This document shows positions 16,235 to 24,832 of a stretch of DNA of 64,000 nucleotides, one piece after another (within the stretch, counting starts at the first letter, position 1; each line of letters opens with the position of its first letter). The stretch is from Muricoccus pecuniae (GTDB lineage Bacteria > Pseudomonadota > Alphaproteobacteria > Acetobacterales > Acetobacteraceae). Made by a program: the position numbers and the translations under genes. The stretch spans positions 18,794-82,793 of the forward strand of contig NZ_JACIJD010000018.1 in assembly GCF_014199205.1 (NCBI RefSeq), in the 5' to 3' direction. The notes beneath the pieces were generated by a model. That model saw nothing but the letters and a program-made list of their open reading frames with translations, had not been told where the DNA came from and ran no database searches.

Positions 16235-16636
16235 TCAGGCCGCCGCGCGGAAGGGCAGAAGCTCGGCCTCGCCATCCATCACCGCGCCGAAGCCGTCCAG
16301 CGTGCCGGTGAGGCGCAGCGTCAGGGCGCCCTTCTCAGCGGCCGTCACCTCGGCGACCGCCTCCACGCTGCTCCCCACGGGCACGGGAGCCAGGAAGCGC
16401 AGGTCCATGCGGCCGATGCGGCGGGACGGGCCGCCGATGCGGGAGAGGCAGGTGGTGGCGAGGCCTCCGAGCACCAGTTCGAAGGCGATCATCCCCGGCG
16501 CACCCTCCGCCTTGGCGCGGTTGGCGTCCACGTAGAGGGCGCCGAGATTGCCGGAAATACCGGTGAAGAGCGCCTGCTCCGCCGTGGTGAGGGTCTTGCG
16601 GAAGGCGACCCGCGTGCCGATCGCGACCTCGTTCAC
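16235..16636 (-). CDS. MaoC-fold protein with altered active site
   Basis: This 133-residue hot-dog protein pairs with the neighbouring MaoC gene (4-bp gap). At the active-site block it reads SGNLGALYVDANRAKAEGAP: the catalytic Asp is Asn and the His is Tyr compared with the neighbour's TGDFGPVHVDDG. It is therefore probably a non-catalytic partner that shapes the acyl-binding site, as in two-subunit MaoC hydratases. Its start overlaps the acyl-CoA dehydrogenase stop by 4 bp. Confidence 0.82.
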   Translation of the reverse strand: MNEVAIGTRVAFRKTLTTAEQALFTGISGNLGALYVDANRAKAEGAPGMIAFELVLGGLATTCLSRIGGPSRRIGRMDLRFLAPVPVGSSVEAVAEVTAAEKGALTLRLTGTLDGFGAVMDGEAELLPFRAAA

Positions 16637-17796
16637 AGGGACAGCCCGTTCTTCATCACGCCGCGGGCGACGAGCATGCGATGGATCTCCGATGTTCCGT
16701 CATAGATGCGGGTGACGCGGGCGTCGCGCGCGATGCGCTCCAGCGGCAGCTCCTTGCTGTAGCCGGCGCCGCCGAAGAGCTGGATGCCGCGATCCGCCAC
16801 GCGCCCCAGCATCTCGGATGCATAGAACTTCACCATGGAGACCTTGTCGCGGGGGTCACGCCCCTGGTCGATCTCCCAGGCTGTGTTCAGCACCATCATG
16901 CGGGCGGCGAAGATCTCGGCCGCGCTGTCCGCGATCATGGCCTGCACCATCTGGAAATCGCCGATCGCCTGCCCGAACTGGCGACGCTCCGTCGCGTGGG
17001 TCCGCATCATCTCCAGCACCCGCTGCGCCATGCCGACGCAGCGGGCGCCGATATGGCCGAGGCGGATGCCGGAGACGCTGCTCATGATGAGCCTGAAGCC
17101 GCCGCCAAGTTCTCCGAGGATCGCGTCCCTGGGGATGCGGCACTCGTTGAAGGCGAGTTCCGCGTGGCCATAGCCGCGGTGGCCCATCATCGGCTGCTTG
17201 CGGGCCACGGTGAAGCCGGGCGCGTACTTGTCCACCAGGAACAGGGTAATACCCCCGCGGGCGCGCTTCTCCCGGTCCGTCACGGCCATGACGATGGTGT
17301 AGTCGGCGATGTCGCCGTCGCTGATGTAGTGCTTCGTGCCGTCGATCACCCACTCCTCGCCGTCCAGCCGGGCGGTGGTGCTGATCGAGGCGGCGTCCGA
17401 TCCCGCGCCGGGCTCGGTGATGGCCATGGCGACAATCTTCTGGCCGGCCACGGTGGGCAGAAGGTACTTGTCGCGCTGATCGCCCTTGCAGGCCAGCAGC
17501 ATGGGATAGACCTGGCCGAAGACGCGGCGGATCAGGGCGTCGCTGGTCTTGCCCAGCTCCTCCTCGACCAGGCACATCTCCAGCACGGAGAGCCCGCCGC
17601 CGCCCACATCCTCCGGCATGTTCATGGCGAACAGGCCGAGTTCCCGCGCCTTGGCCTTGAGGGCACGCAGCTTCTCGGCCGGGACCTCGCCCAGCGCCTC
17701 CACCTCCGCCTCCAGCGGCTGCACTTCCTGTGCAACGAAGCGGCGCACGGTCTCGGTGAGGAGGCGCGTATCCTCGGGGATGGCGAAATCGATCAT
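16633..17796 (-). CDS. Acyl-CoA dehydrogenase with YDGT active-site motif
   Basis: This 387-residue FAD enzyme starts MIDFAIPEDTRLLTETVRRF. AMAITEPGAGSDAASISTTA is the flavin/substrate loop, and the C-terminus reads RIYDGTSEIHRMLVARGVMK. The position normally held by the catalytic Glu (YEGT) is Asp here. Whether Asp serves as the base, or another Glu does, cannot be decided. It lies between the CoA-transferase and MaoC genes with 4-bp overlaps on both sides, so it probably desaturates the CoA ester. Confidence 0.92.
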   Translation of the reverse strand: MIDFAIPEDTRLLTETVRRFVAQEVQPLEAEVEALGEVPAEKLRALKAKARELGLFAMNMPEDVGGGGLSVLEMCLVEEELGKTSDALIRRVFGQVYPMLLACKGDQRDKYLLPTVAGQKIVAMAITEPGAGSDAASISTTARLDGEEWVIDGTKHYISDGDIADYTIVMAVTDREKRARGGITLFLVDKYAPGFTVARKQPMMGHRGYGHAELAFNECRIPRDAILGELGGGFRLIMSSVSGIRLGHIGARCVGMAQRVLEMMRTHATERRQFGQAIGDFQMVQAMIADSAAEIFAARMMVLNTAWEIDQGRDPRDKVSMVKFYASEMLGRVADRGIQLFGGAGYSKELPLERIARDARVTRIYDGTSEIHRMLVARGVMKNGLSL

Positions 17797-18992
17797 GCGG
17801 AGGCTTCCGGCCAGTTCACAGCGCCACCGCGCTTCATCGTCTCCATTTCATCGGGCGTGAAGCCGAGCTCCGCGAGGATATCACGGCTCTGCGCGCCGAG
17901 GGGCTGGGGGACAAGGCGCACGCGCGGCACCTCACCGTCATAGCGGGCGGGGTGGGAGACAAGGGTGACAGGATGGCCGGTCGCGCCATCCGTGGTGATG
18001 AAGGCGCCGAGGTGTTGGAGCTGCGGGTCGGCCTGCAGGTCCCCGTAGTCCTGCATCGGCGCGTGCCAGATCTTTTGCCTCTCCAGCCCCGGCAGCCACT
18101 CGGCCGTCGGGCGCTGCTTCAGGCGCTCGGTGACGAGGCGCGCGATGTCTTCGCGCCGGGCGAAGGCGTCGCTCTCGCCCATCGCCGCCAGCTCCGGCAC
18201 CTCCAGCGCCTGCCCGATGCTTCCGGGCGGGGACATGGAGAGCGCGAGGTGCCCGTCCGCCGTGGCGTAGATGCCGTAAGGCCCACCGCTGAACCAGGAC
18301 GCGATGCCACCCGGCCCGCGCGGGGAGGCGGCCCGGGCGCCGTTCATCCAGGCCGTCAGCGCCTCCGTCTGCAGGTCCAGCGCGGCCTGGAAGAGATTCA
18401 CCTCCACCAGACGCCCCTTGCCCGTGCGTTCCCGCGCGAAGAGGGCTGCCAGGATGGCCATGGCGTAGATCATCGCCGCGTGCTGATCGACCACCACCGC
18501 GCCCACCGGCGTGGGCGGGCCATCGGCGCGGCCGGTGCGCGCCGCGAGGCCGGAAAGCGCCTGGAGCAGCAGGTCCTGCCCGGGACGGTCCGTGTAGGGC
18601 CCGGAGGAGCCGTAGCCATAGGCCGCCGCGTAGATCAGGCGCGGGTTCGTCTCGCGCAGGGTCTCGTAGTCGAGGCCGAGCTTCCCCATCGTGCCCGGGC
18701 GGAAGTTCTCCATCACCACGTCGGCCTCGCGCAGCAGCCGCGCGACGACCTCGCGCCCGGCGGTGCTCTTCAAGTCCACGGAGAGGCTACGCTTGTTGCG
18801 ACCGGTAGAGAGGAAATTGACGCTCTGCCCGCCCACGAAATGGTTCGCCACCGCCCAGTTGCGGTGGAACGCTCCCTCGGGCGGCTCTAGCGCGATCACG
18901 TCGGCGCCCAGATCCGCCAGGATCTGCGCACCCAGCGGCCCCGCCAGGAAGTGGTTGAAGCTGACGACCTTGATGCCGGCGAGAAGATCCAT
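17793..18992 (-). CDS. Class III CoA-transferase (CaiB/BaiF, formyl-CoA-transferase family)
   Basis: This 399-residue enzyme starts MDLLAGIKVVSFNHFLAGPL, with GAQILADLGADVIALEPPEG next to it, as in the family. GRNKRSLSVDLKSTAGREVV and EADVVMENFRPGTMGKLGLD are diagnostic. VGAVVVDQHAAMIYAMAILA carries the expected catalytic Asp. It would transfer CoA to the substrate acid of this operon. The ATG at 18992 was chosen over a longer frame because of this N-terminus. It overlaps the acyl-CoA dehydrogenase gene by 4 bp. Confidence 0.93.
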   Translation of the reverse strand: MDLLAGIKVVSFNHFLAGPLGAQILADLGADVIALEPPEGAFHRNWAVANHFVGGQSVNFLSTGRNKRSLSVDLKSTAGREVVARLLREADVVMENFRPGTMGKLGLDYETLRETNPRLIYAAAYGYGSSGPYTDRPGQDLLLQALSGLAARTGRADGPPTPVGAVVVDQHAAMIYAMAILAALFARERTGKGRLVEVNLFQAALDLQTEALTAWMNGARAASPRGPGGIASWFSGGPYGIYATADGHLALSMSPPGSIGQALEVPELAAMGESDAFARREDIARLVTERLKQRPTAEWLPGLERQKIWHAPMQDYGDLQADPQLQHLGAFITTDGATGHPVTLVSHPARYDGEVPRVRLVPQPLGAQSRDILAELGFTPDEMETMKRGGAVNWPEASA

Positions 18993-19145
18993 CCGACGCC
19001 CAAACCCCTGAGAAGACCCGACTGGCGAGACAGGGCGCAGGATGGCCGGGAGAGGCACGGTGCCCAAGGGGCGGGTCAATTCGAAAACGGGGCCGGGCTA
19101 TAGGGCGGGCCAATGCTCCCAGCGCGCCCCCCGGGAGCGCCGGGC

Positions 19146-19922
19146 TCAGGCCACCAGGGCCTTCAATCGCTCGGCCAAGGCCGTGCCGCCGTCCACCAGC
19201 AGGTTGATGTCGTTCGTCGCGACGACCAGGCTGGCGCCGAGGCCGAAGCCCAGCGTGCCCAGAAGCGGCTCCGGCACGCCGATCACCGCGAAGCGCAGCC
19301 CATGCGCCCGCGCCGCGGCTGCCACGCGGGCGAAGGCGGCCTGCACCTCCGGGTGGTCCAGCCTCCCGGGCAGGCCGAGATCGGCGGCCAAGTCGTTGGC
19401 GCCCACCATCAGCGCGTCCAGCCCGGGCGTGGCGGCGATTGCCTCCGCCGCCTCCAGCCCCGCACAGCTCTCGATCATCGGGATAATCACGGTGGCGGCC
19501 TCAGCCTCCGCCATGAAGCGTGGCGCGGGGGGCATGCGGTAGCCGAACTGCGGCAGCGGCGCAGGCAGGGAACGGCGGCCGACGGGTGCGAAGCGGCAGA
19601 GATCCACGATGCGTGCCGCCTCCTCAGGCGTGTCCACATGCGGCACCACCACGCCCTCCGCGCCCACATCCAGCGCGCGGGCCAGGTCCGGGTGGTGCGG
19701 GCCGCCCACGCGGATCAGGGCAGGAAAGCCGGCGGTGCGCGCGGCAACAGCCAGGTTGCCCGCCTCCCCGATGGTGATGGGCGTGTGCTCCAGATCTATC
19801 AGCAGCAGGTCGAAGCCGGCGCTGCGCGCAACCAGCACCACCTCGGGGGTACGCAGCACACAGGCGGCCAGCGCGAACAGCCTCTCGCCCCTGGCCAGGC
19901 GGGCGCGGAACAACTCGGTCAT
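19146..19922 (-). CDS. HpcH/HpaI-type aldolase (2-oxo-acid/citrate-lyase-like)
   Basis: This 258-residue class II pyruvate aldolase starts MTELFRARLARGERLFALAA. GFDLLLIDLEHTPITIGEAG and IPMIESCAGLEAAEAIAATP are the metal- and substrate-binding blocks, and GLDALMVGANDLAADLGLPG is typical of the family (the PGIDGLFIGPSDLA region). It is the first gene of the minus-strand operon, 153 bp before the CoA-transferase. It would split a 4-hydroxy-2-oxo acid or similar CoA-derived product. Confidence 0.9.
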   Translation of the reverse strand: MTELFRARLARGERLFALAACVLRTPEVVLVARSAGFDLLLIDLEHTPITIGEAGNLAVAARTAGFPALIRVGGPHHPDLARALDVGAEGVVVPHVDTPEEAARIVDLCRFAPVGRRSLPAPLPQFGYRMPPAPRFMAEAEAATVIIPMIESCAGLEAAEAIAATPGLDALMVGANDLAADLGLPGRLDHPEVQAAFARVAAAARAHGLRFAVIGVPEPLLGTLGFGLGASLVVATNDINLLVDGGTALAERLKALVA

Positions 19923-20021
19923 CGTGATTCTCCGGATGGACGGGCGCGATGGCACGCACGCCGCGGGCCATTGGGTAAGAGCAGGACGATCGAGGTGCCG
20001 CCAGCGTGGTGCGGACCGATA

Positions 20022-20053
20022 GTCGGACCATGGGGGAGAACCGAATGTCCGAC
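20022..20053. promoter_or_regulatory. Inverted repeat upstream of the HpaI-type operon
   Basis: GTCGGAC at 20022-20028 and GTCCGAC at 20047-20053 form a perfect 7-bp inverted repeat with an 18-bp spacer, about 100 bp upstream of the first gene of the minus-strand operon. It could be a regulator site, but there is only one copy. Confidence 0.25.
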
Positions 20054-20199
20054 AGCGATACCGCTCTCTGATTGACCTCCACACTCGCACACGCCGTTCG
20101 CGAGAGGCGCATCTGCTGGCGCGGACTCCTCCACCCGTTCGCGCGCATGGGGCGACCCGCTTCTTGCCCGGACGCCGCGATCATGCGCGACCTGGACCG

Positions 20200-20925
20200 G
20201 GCACGCGAGCAGGTGCGGCGCCTCGACAAGCCTGCGGCGCTTATGGGCTCGCTGTGGCGGTCTGCCCATCATGGCAAAGAAAACGCAGCGCGTCGCTGGG
20301 CTGCCGACGCGCTGGGGCTCGCCGTCGCTGCATGACAGCATCGCCGCGCGGGATGTTGCAGCGTTGGTATGGCTGCACGAGGCAGACGCCGTGGCGATTG
20401 GCCAGACAAAGCCGCCCGCCGAATTCACAGACTGGCAAGCCGACAGTGCGCTGCATGGCCGCACGGTGAAGCCCTGGGATGCAGATCGCAGTTGCGGCGA
20501 CTCTTCCGGCGGTTCGGCTGTCGCTGCGAGGTTGACGGAGTTGGAGGTGGGCCGCGGCATGTCCAGCTCCATCTCCCATTCGCCGATGCATGTGGCGTCT
20601 TCGGGCATGAACCGGGCTGGGGCGTCTGCTCGCTGCTAACCTTTGGCGCCCCGCCCTACCGCACGGCATGCGTGGAACCTTCAGCCACCGCGTGACCGTG
20701 GACCGGGCAGACATAGACTACGCCAGGCTGCGCTTCTGGCCCGGCCTGGTGAAGGTGCCGCTCCTGCCCGCCAACACTTTGCCGCGGGGTAACATGAGGA
20801 CGGGCTGTCCACCGGCAGCTAGATCGTTGGGCCCTTTCTGGGCAAAGCTTTCACAGCTATCTCGAGGTGCCCCTCATGGGCGGCAGAGCCCGGCCGTCAC
20901 ACTGCCACGCGGTGAGCAACAGAGT
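20200..20925 (+). pseudogene. Amidase-signature family pseudogene with frameshifts and an internal deletion
   Basis: Amidase-family fragments occur in order on the plus strand. GGLPIMAKKTQRVAGLPTRW is the 'GLP(M)x(I)K(D)' region with the first catalytic Lys. RSCGDSSGGSAVAARLTELE is the Gly/Ser amidase signature. After a frameshift near 20545, FADACGVFGHEPGWGVCS follows. The sequence then jumps to a C-terminal block, FWPGLVKVPLLPANTLPRG, and after another frameshift IVGPFLGKAFTAI. The middle third of the enzyme is missing. An intact amidase would be about 450-500 residues. It is not functional. Confidence 0.8.
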
Positions 20926-20975
20926 GCTTGACCTCTGAACCCACCACAGGAGAACAATACTCCTGCAGGTTTCGC

Positions 20976-22268
20976 TCAACCGCGTTGCGGCCGCGGCAAT
21001 CCCAGGTTCTCACGCAGCGTCGTTCCCGCATACTCCTGCCGAAACAGCCCGCGCTTCTGCAATAGCGGCACGACAAGATCGACAAAATCGTCGAAGCCCT
21101 CGTGGAACCAAGGTGGCATCACATTAAATCCGTCCGCCGCGCCGTTCGTGAACCACTGCTCCAGGGTGTCGGCCACCCGCTCCGCCGAGCCGCAGAGCAC
21201 CCAGTGCCCCCGCGCCGCGGCCGTCAGATTGTAGATGTCGCGCAGCGTCATCCCTTCCCGCTTCGCCTTGTTCAGCATGACGCTGGCGAAGCTGTGATAG
21301 GTGTCGGGCAGCGGGATATCCGGGATCGGCCCGTCCAGGTCGTAGCCGCTCATATCGACACCGAAGCGGTCGCTCAGTAGCTGGCGTGCGTTGTCGCCGT
21401 CCACGAAGCCCTGCAGCACCGCAAGCTTCTCATAGGCTTCCCTGTCCGTGCGCCCGACCACTGGCATCACACCAGGCAGAACCGTGACATCCTCCGGCCG
21501 ACGCCCCAGCGCCGGGAGGCGCGCCTTGAGAGAGGAGTACTGGGCGCGGGCTTCGTCGAAATCCTGCACCACGGAGAAGACAACATCGGCGGTCGCCGCC
21601 GCCAGGGCATGCCCCGGCTCGGACCCGCCGGCCTGCAGTACCACCGGCTGGCCCTGTGGCGAACGGCCGATGTTGACCGGCCCTTTTACCTTGAAATGGG
21701 GCCCTTCATGGTCCAGCGCGCGGACCCTGGCCGGGTCGATGTACAGGCCGGTCGCGCGGTCCGCCACCACGGCATCATCCGCCCAGCAGTCCCACAGCCC
21801 CTTCACCACCTGCAGGAACTCCCGCGCGATGGCATAGCGCTCGGCATGGTTGGGGTGCAGCTTGCCGAAATTCGGCGCCGCCGCGGGGCTGGCGCCGGTC
21901 ACCGCGTTCCAGGCCGCGCGCCCGCCGCTGATATGATCCAGCGAGGCAAAGGCCCGCGCGACCGTGAAAGGATCGCTGTAGGTGGTGGCCACCGTCGCGC
22001 CCAGGCCGATATGGGTCGTGCTCGCGGCCAGCGCCGAGAGCATGGTCAGCGGCTCTAGCCGCAGCGTGTAGGAGGGATGGGCTGCCGGGTCGGCATAGAG
22101 ATTGTCGCCCATGAAGATCATGTCGAAGCGACCGCGCTCGGCCGTTTCCGCGATCCTTCGCAGCGCCGCCATGTCCTGGAAGCTGTCCACCGCCCCGGGG
22201 TAGCGCCAGCCCGCCACATGGCTGCCCGTTCCCAGCAGGAACAGGCCCAGGTGCATTTGTCGTGTCAT
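20976..22268 (-). CDS. LLM-class FMN-dependent monooxygenase (NtaA/SnaA/DszA family)
   Basis: This 430-residue protein uses reduced flavin from a separate reductase to oxygenate its substrate. It begins MTRQMHLGLFLLGTGSHVAG followed by WRYPGAVDSFQD, typical of nitrilotriacetate/dibenzothiophene-type monooxygenases. LEPLTMLSALAASTTHIGLG, GGRAAWNAVTGASPAAAPNF and GQPVVLQAGGSEPGHALAAA are conserved blocks. The ATG at 22268 overlaps the permease stop by 4 bp, so it is coupled to the importer genes; longer frames are antisense artefact. No flavin reductase gene is visible nearby. Confidence 0.92.
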   Translation of the reverse strand: MTRQMHLGLFLLGTGSHVAGWRYPGAVDSFQDMAALRRIAETAERGRFDMIFMGDNLYADPAAHPSYTLRLEPLTMLSALAASTTHIGLGATVATTYSDPFTVARAFASLDHISGGRAAWNAVTGASPAAAPNFGKLHPNHAERYAIAREFLQVVKGLWDCWADDAVVADRATGLYIDPARVRALDHEGPHFKVKGPVNIGRSPQGQPVVLQAGGSEPGHALAAATADVVFSVVQDFDEARAQYSSLKARLPALGRRPEDVTVLPGVMPVVGRTDREAYEKLAVLQGFVDGDNARQLLSDRFGVDMSGYDLDGPIPDIPLPDTYHSFASVMLNKAKREGMTLRDIYNLTAAARGHWVLCGSAERVADTLEQWFTNGAADGFNVMPPWFHEGFDDFVDLVVPLLQKRGLFRQEYAGTTLRENLGLPRPQRG

Positions 22269-23002
22269 CGCCAGAAGATCACCCTGCGCTCTATCCAGCC
22301 GATCAGCCCGAAGAATGCGAGGCTGATGGCCGAAGCCACGAAGATGGCAGACCAGACCTGCACGAAGTCGATCTGAACCACGGCTTGGTAAATGATCCAG
22401 CCCAGGCCGCTGTTCGCGCCCAGCATCTCCGTCACGATCGCGACGATCAGGCTTCGCACGGTCGCCACCCGCATCCCCGCCGCGATGAGCGGCAGGGCGG
22501 CGGGAAGCCGCAATCGCCAGAGAACCGCCGCCTGCCCTGCCCCGAAGCTTCGCAGCAGGTCCACCGAGCGGCGGTCCACCCGGTCGAAGCCGGCGAGCGC
22601 GCTGAGGAAGACGGTGAAGCCCACCGCCAGCGTCACCATGACGATCTTGGATGAGACGCCGATGCCGAACCACAGCAGCACCAGCGGCGAATAGGCGGCG
22701 ACCGGCACGGAGTTCACGGCCATTACCACGGGCAGGAGCGCCGTGCGGGACCAGGGAAGCACGGTGATGAGCACCGCCAGTCCTATTCCGATGGTGGTGC
22801 CGAGGCCGTAGCCGACGACCGCTTCCAACAGGGTAGTCGCGCCGCCGGAGATCAGGCTGGCGCGCTGGATCCAGATGCTGCCCAGGATCTCACTCACGGC
22901 CGGCAAGGTATAGGAGGGCAGCGCGAAGCCCCGGGCCATGCCTTCCCACAGCAGGATGAGCAGAACGCCGCCGAGCACGCCGCGCATGGCTGCGCGGCTC
23001 AC
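22265..23002 (-). CDS. ABC transporter permease, nitrate/sulfonate/pyrimidine type (second)
   Basis: This 245-residue inner-membrane protein of the SsuC/TauC type contains the conserved loop DLLRSFGAGQAAVLWRLRLP followed by AALPLIAAGMRVATVRSLIV. I chose the GTG at 23002 because it overlaps the stop of the preceding permease by 4 bp (GTGA); ATG at 22987 is the alternative. Two different permeases in tandem suggest a heterodimeric channel. Confidence 0.9.
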   Translation of the reverse strand: MSRAAMRGVLGGVLLILLWEGMARGFALPSYTLPAVSEILGSIWIQRASLISGGATTLLEAVVGYGLGTTIGIGLAVLITVLPWSRTALLPVVMAVNSVPVAAYSPLVLLWFGIGVSSKIVMVTLAVGFTVFLSALAGFDRVDRRSVDLLRSFGAGQAAVLWRLRLPAALPLIAAGMRVATVRSLIVAIVTEMLGANSGLGWIIYQAVVQIDFVQVWSAIFVASAISLAFFGLIGWIERRVIFWR

Positions 23003-23808
23003 TGCTCGGCTCCCCAAAAGACGAGCCAGCGCTCGGCCAGGCTCACCAAGGCGTAGAAGCCCGTGCCCAGCAGCGCGGCGCAGAGAATGGCGGCCCACAT
23101 CACCGTCACCTGTTCGGTGTACATGGCCTGCAGCAGGATCACGCCGAGGCCCGTGGTGTCGCCGAACCACTCGCCGACGATGGCGCCCACCAGGCTGAGG
23201 GAGGAGCCCAGGCGCAGCGCGACGAAGATTTGCGGCAGGGCGGTGGGCAGGAGCAGGCGGAAAAGGATCTGCCGGCCGTTGGCGCCGAAGCTGCGCAACA
23301 GCGCGACCTGCCGGGGATCCACCGATTGCAGGCCGAGCAGCGTGTTCACCGTGACCGGGAAGAAGGTGAGATAGAAGGCGATCACCGCCTTCGCGAGCAG
23401 CGTGTTTCCGAACCACAGCACGACCAGCGCGCCGAAGGCGATGACGGGAATGGTCTGGGACACGACGAAGATGGGGAAGAGCATATCCCGCAGCACCGGC
23501 GCGCGGAGGAACAGGACGCCGTTCAGCACCCCCACCAGCACGCCGGCCGCGAAGCCGAGCAGCGTCTCCAACAGGGTCCGCAGGAAGCCGGCGGCATAGG
23601 CCTCGGGCGTGGCGGCGATGGTGGAGAGAATGGCGCTCAGCCGAGGCAGGTATTCCGGGCGGATGCCGAAGGCCAGCACCGCCCCTTCCCAGACCGCGGC
23701 CGCGATCGCCAGACCGAGCACCAGCCGCCCGAGGCCGAGCAGGACGGGTGCCGTGTGGCGCCACACGCCCGTGGCGCGCATGGCCGGCGCGGAGAGGCTG
23801 GCGCTCAA
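22999..23808 (-). CDS. ABC transporter permease, nitrate/sulfonate/pyrimidine type (first)
   Basis: This protein of about 269 residues is related to the next permease: VALLRSFGANGRQILFRLLL followed by PTALPQIFVALRLGSSLSLV is the cytoplasmic loop. The most upstream start is TTG at 23808, overlapping the binding-protein stop; ATG at 23781 (MRATGVWRH) is a shorter alternative without a good ribosome-binding site. It forms the membrane channel together with the second permease. Confidence 0.88.
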   Translation of the reverse strand: MSASLSAPAMRATGVWRHTAPVLLGLGRLVLGLAIAAAVWEGAVLAFGIRPEYLPRLSAILSTIAATPEAYAAGFLRTLLETLLGFAAGVLVGVLNGVLFLRAPVLRDMLFPIFVVSQTIPVIAFGALVVLWFGNTLLAKAVIAFYLTFFPVTVNTLLGLQSVDPRQVALLRSFGANGRQILFRLLLPTALPQIFVALRLGSSLSLVGAIVGEWFGDTTGLGVILLQAMYTEQVTVMWAAILCAALLGTGFYALVSLAERWLVFWGAEQ

Positions 23809-24809
23809 GCCATCCGGTCCGCGGCGGGAATGGCGGCCAGGAAGCTCCCGTCATAGGTCTTGGCCAGGTCGATCGGCTGCTTGATGACCTCGTGCTCGCG
23901 CAGGAAGTCGTGGGCGGAGCGGATGGCAGCCTCGTCGATCCAGAACAGACCCTGCTGGGCGGCCGCGCCGGCCGTCATCAGCTTGCCGGCCTCGACGAGC
24001 ATGAACTCCTGGTGGTCGCGGTTGAGGGAGGGGGCGGCGGCCATCACGGCATCCACGCCCGCCTTCTGGTCGCGCAGTGCATCCCGCCAACCCTTGATGG
24101 AGGCGCGAAGGAAGCCGCGCACCATCTCCGGCTTCTGCCGCGCCGTGGTCTCGTTCACGATCAGCGTGTCGCGCGGAAAGGTGATGCCCTGCTCCTCGGC
24201 CACGAAGGTGCGCAGCTTATCGCGGCCCATGCGCGTCATCAGCGTGTAGAACTCGTTGTACTTGGTGGCCGTCACCACATCGATCTGCCCTTCCACGAAG
24301 GGCGTTACCGAGACCTGCTGCGGTTGCATGGTGAAGTCGCCCGGCTTCAGCCCGGCCTTGGCCAGCATGCCCAGCAGCACGTAGTTCGCGCCGGTGTACC
24401 ACGTGGTGATGGTCTTGCCCCTGAAGTCCTGGAGCGTCCTGATCGGGCCGTCGGCGCGGGTGACGAAGAAGAAGGGCGTTTGCTGGTGTGACACGCCGAT
24501 GCAGACCACCGGCAGGTTCTTCTCCCGTGCCGCGAAGACGCTGTCGGTGCCGCCGGAAAGGCCGAAGGTGTCCGCCCCCGTGGCGACCAGGTTCTCGGTC
24601 AGCAGGTTCGGCCCGCCGGGGTTGATGGTCAGGTCGATCCCCTCGGCCTCGTAGTAGCCGCGTGCCTTGGCAAGGTAGAAGCCGGCGAACTGGGTCTGCG
24701 CCAGCCACTTCAGGCGCAGCGTCGCCTTCTGCGTGCCCTGGGCGCGGGCGATGGCAGGAAGGATAGCGGGCGCCACGGCGGCGGCGGCGAGAAGGGTGCG
24801 CCTCTGCAT
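23805..24809 (-). CDS. NMT1/THI5-like periplasmic binding protein
   Basis: This 334-residue exported binding protein begins MQRRTLLAAAAVAPAILPAI, a signal peptide with an Arg pair. The mature start LRLKWLAQTQFAGFYLAKAR followed by GYYEAEGIDLTINPGGPN is the family pattern seen in pyrimidine-, riboflavin- and sulfonate-binding relatives (SsuA/ThiY/RibY type). GADTFGLSGGTDSVFAAREK is also conserved. The ATG at 24809 has GGAG 9 bases upstream. The motif favours an aromatic or heterocyclic ligand, but this is inference. Confidence 0.9.
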   Translation of the reverse strand: MQRRTLLAAAAVAPAILPAIARAQGTQKATLRLKWLAQTQFAGFYLAKARGYYEAEGIDLTINPGGPNLLTENLVATGADTFGLSGGTDSVFAAREKNLPVVCIGVSHQQTPFFFVTRADGPIRTLQDFRGKTITTWYTGANYVLLGMLAKAGLKPGDFTMQPQQVSVTPFVEGQIDVVTATKYNEFYTLMTRMGRDKLRTFVAEEQGITFPRDTLIVNETTARQKPEMVRGFLRASIKGWRDALRDQKAGVDAVMAAAPSLNRDHQEFMLVEAGKLMTAGAAAQQGLFWIDEAAIRSAHDFLREHEVIKQPIDLAKTYDGSFLAAIPAADRMA

Positions 24810-24832
24810 GGGAACGGTCTCCTTGGCTTGGT

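Noticed and set aside
22265..23854. 529-codon frame that could be a fused double permease
   Set aside because: Its N-terminal half is antisense-like shadow sequence. The true first permease is in another frame (22999-23808) and overlaps the second by 4 bp.
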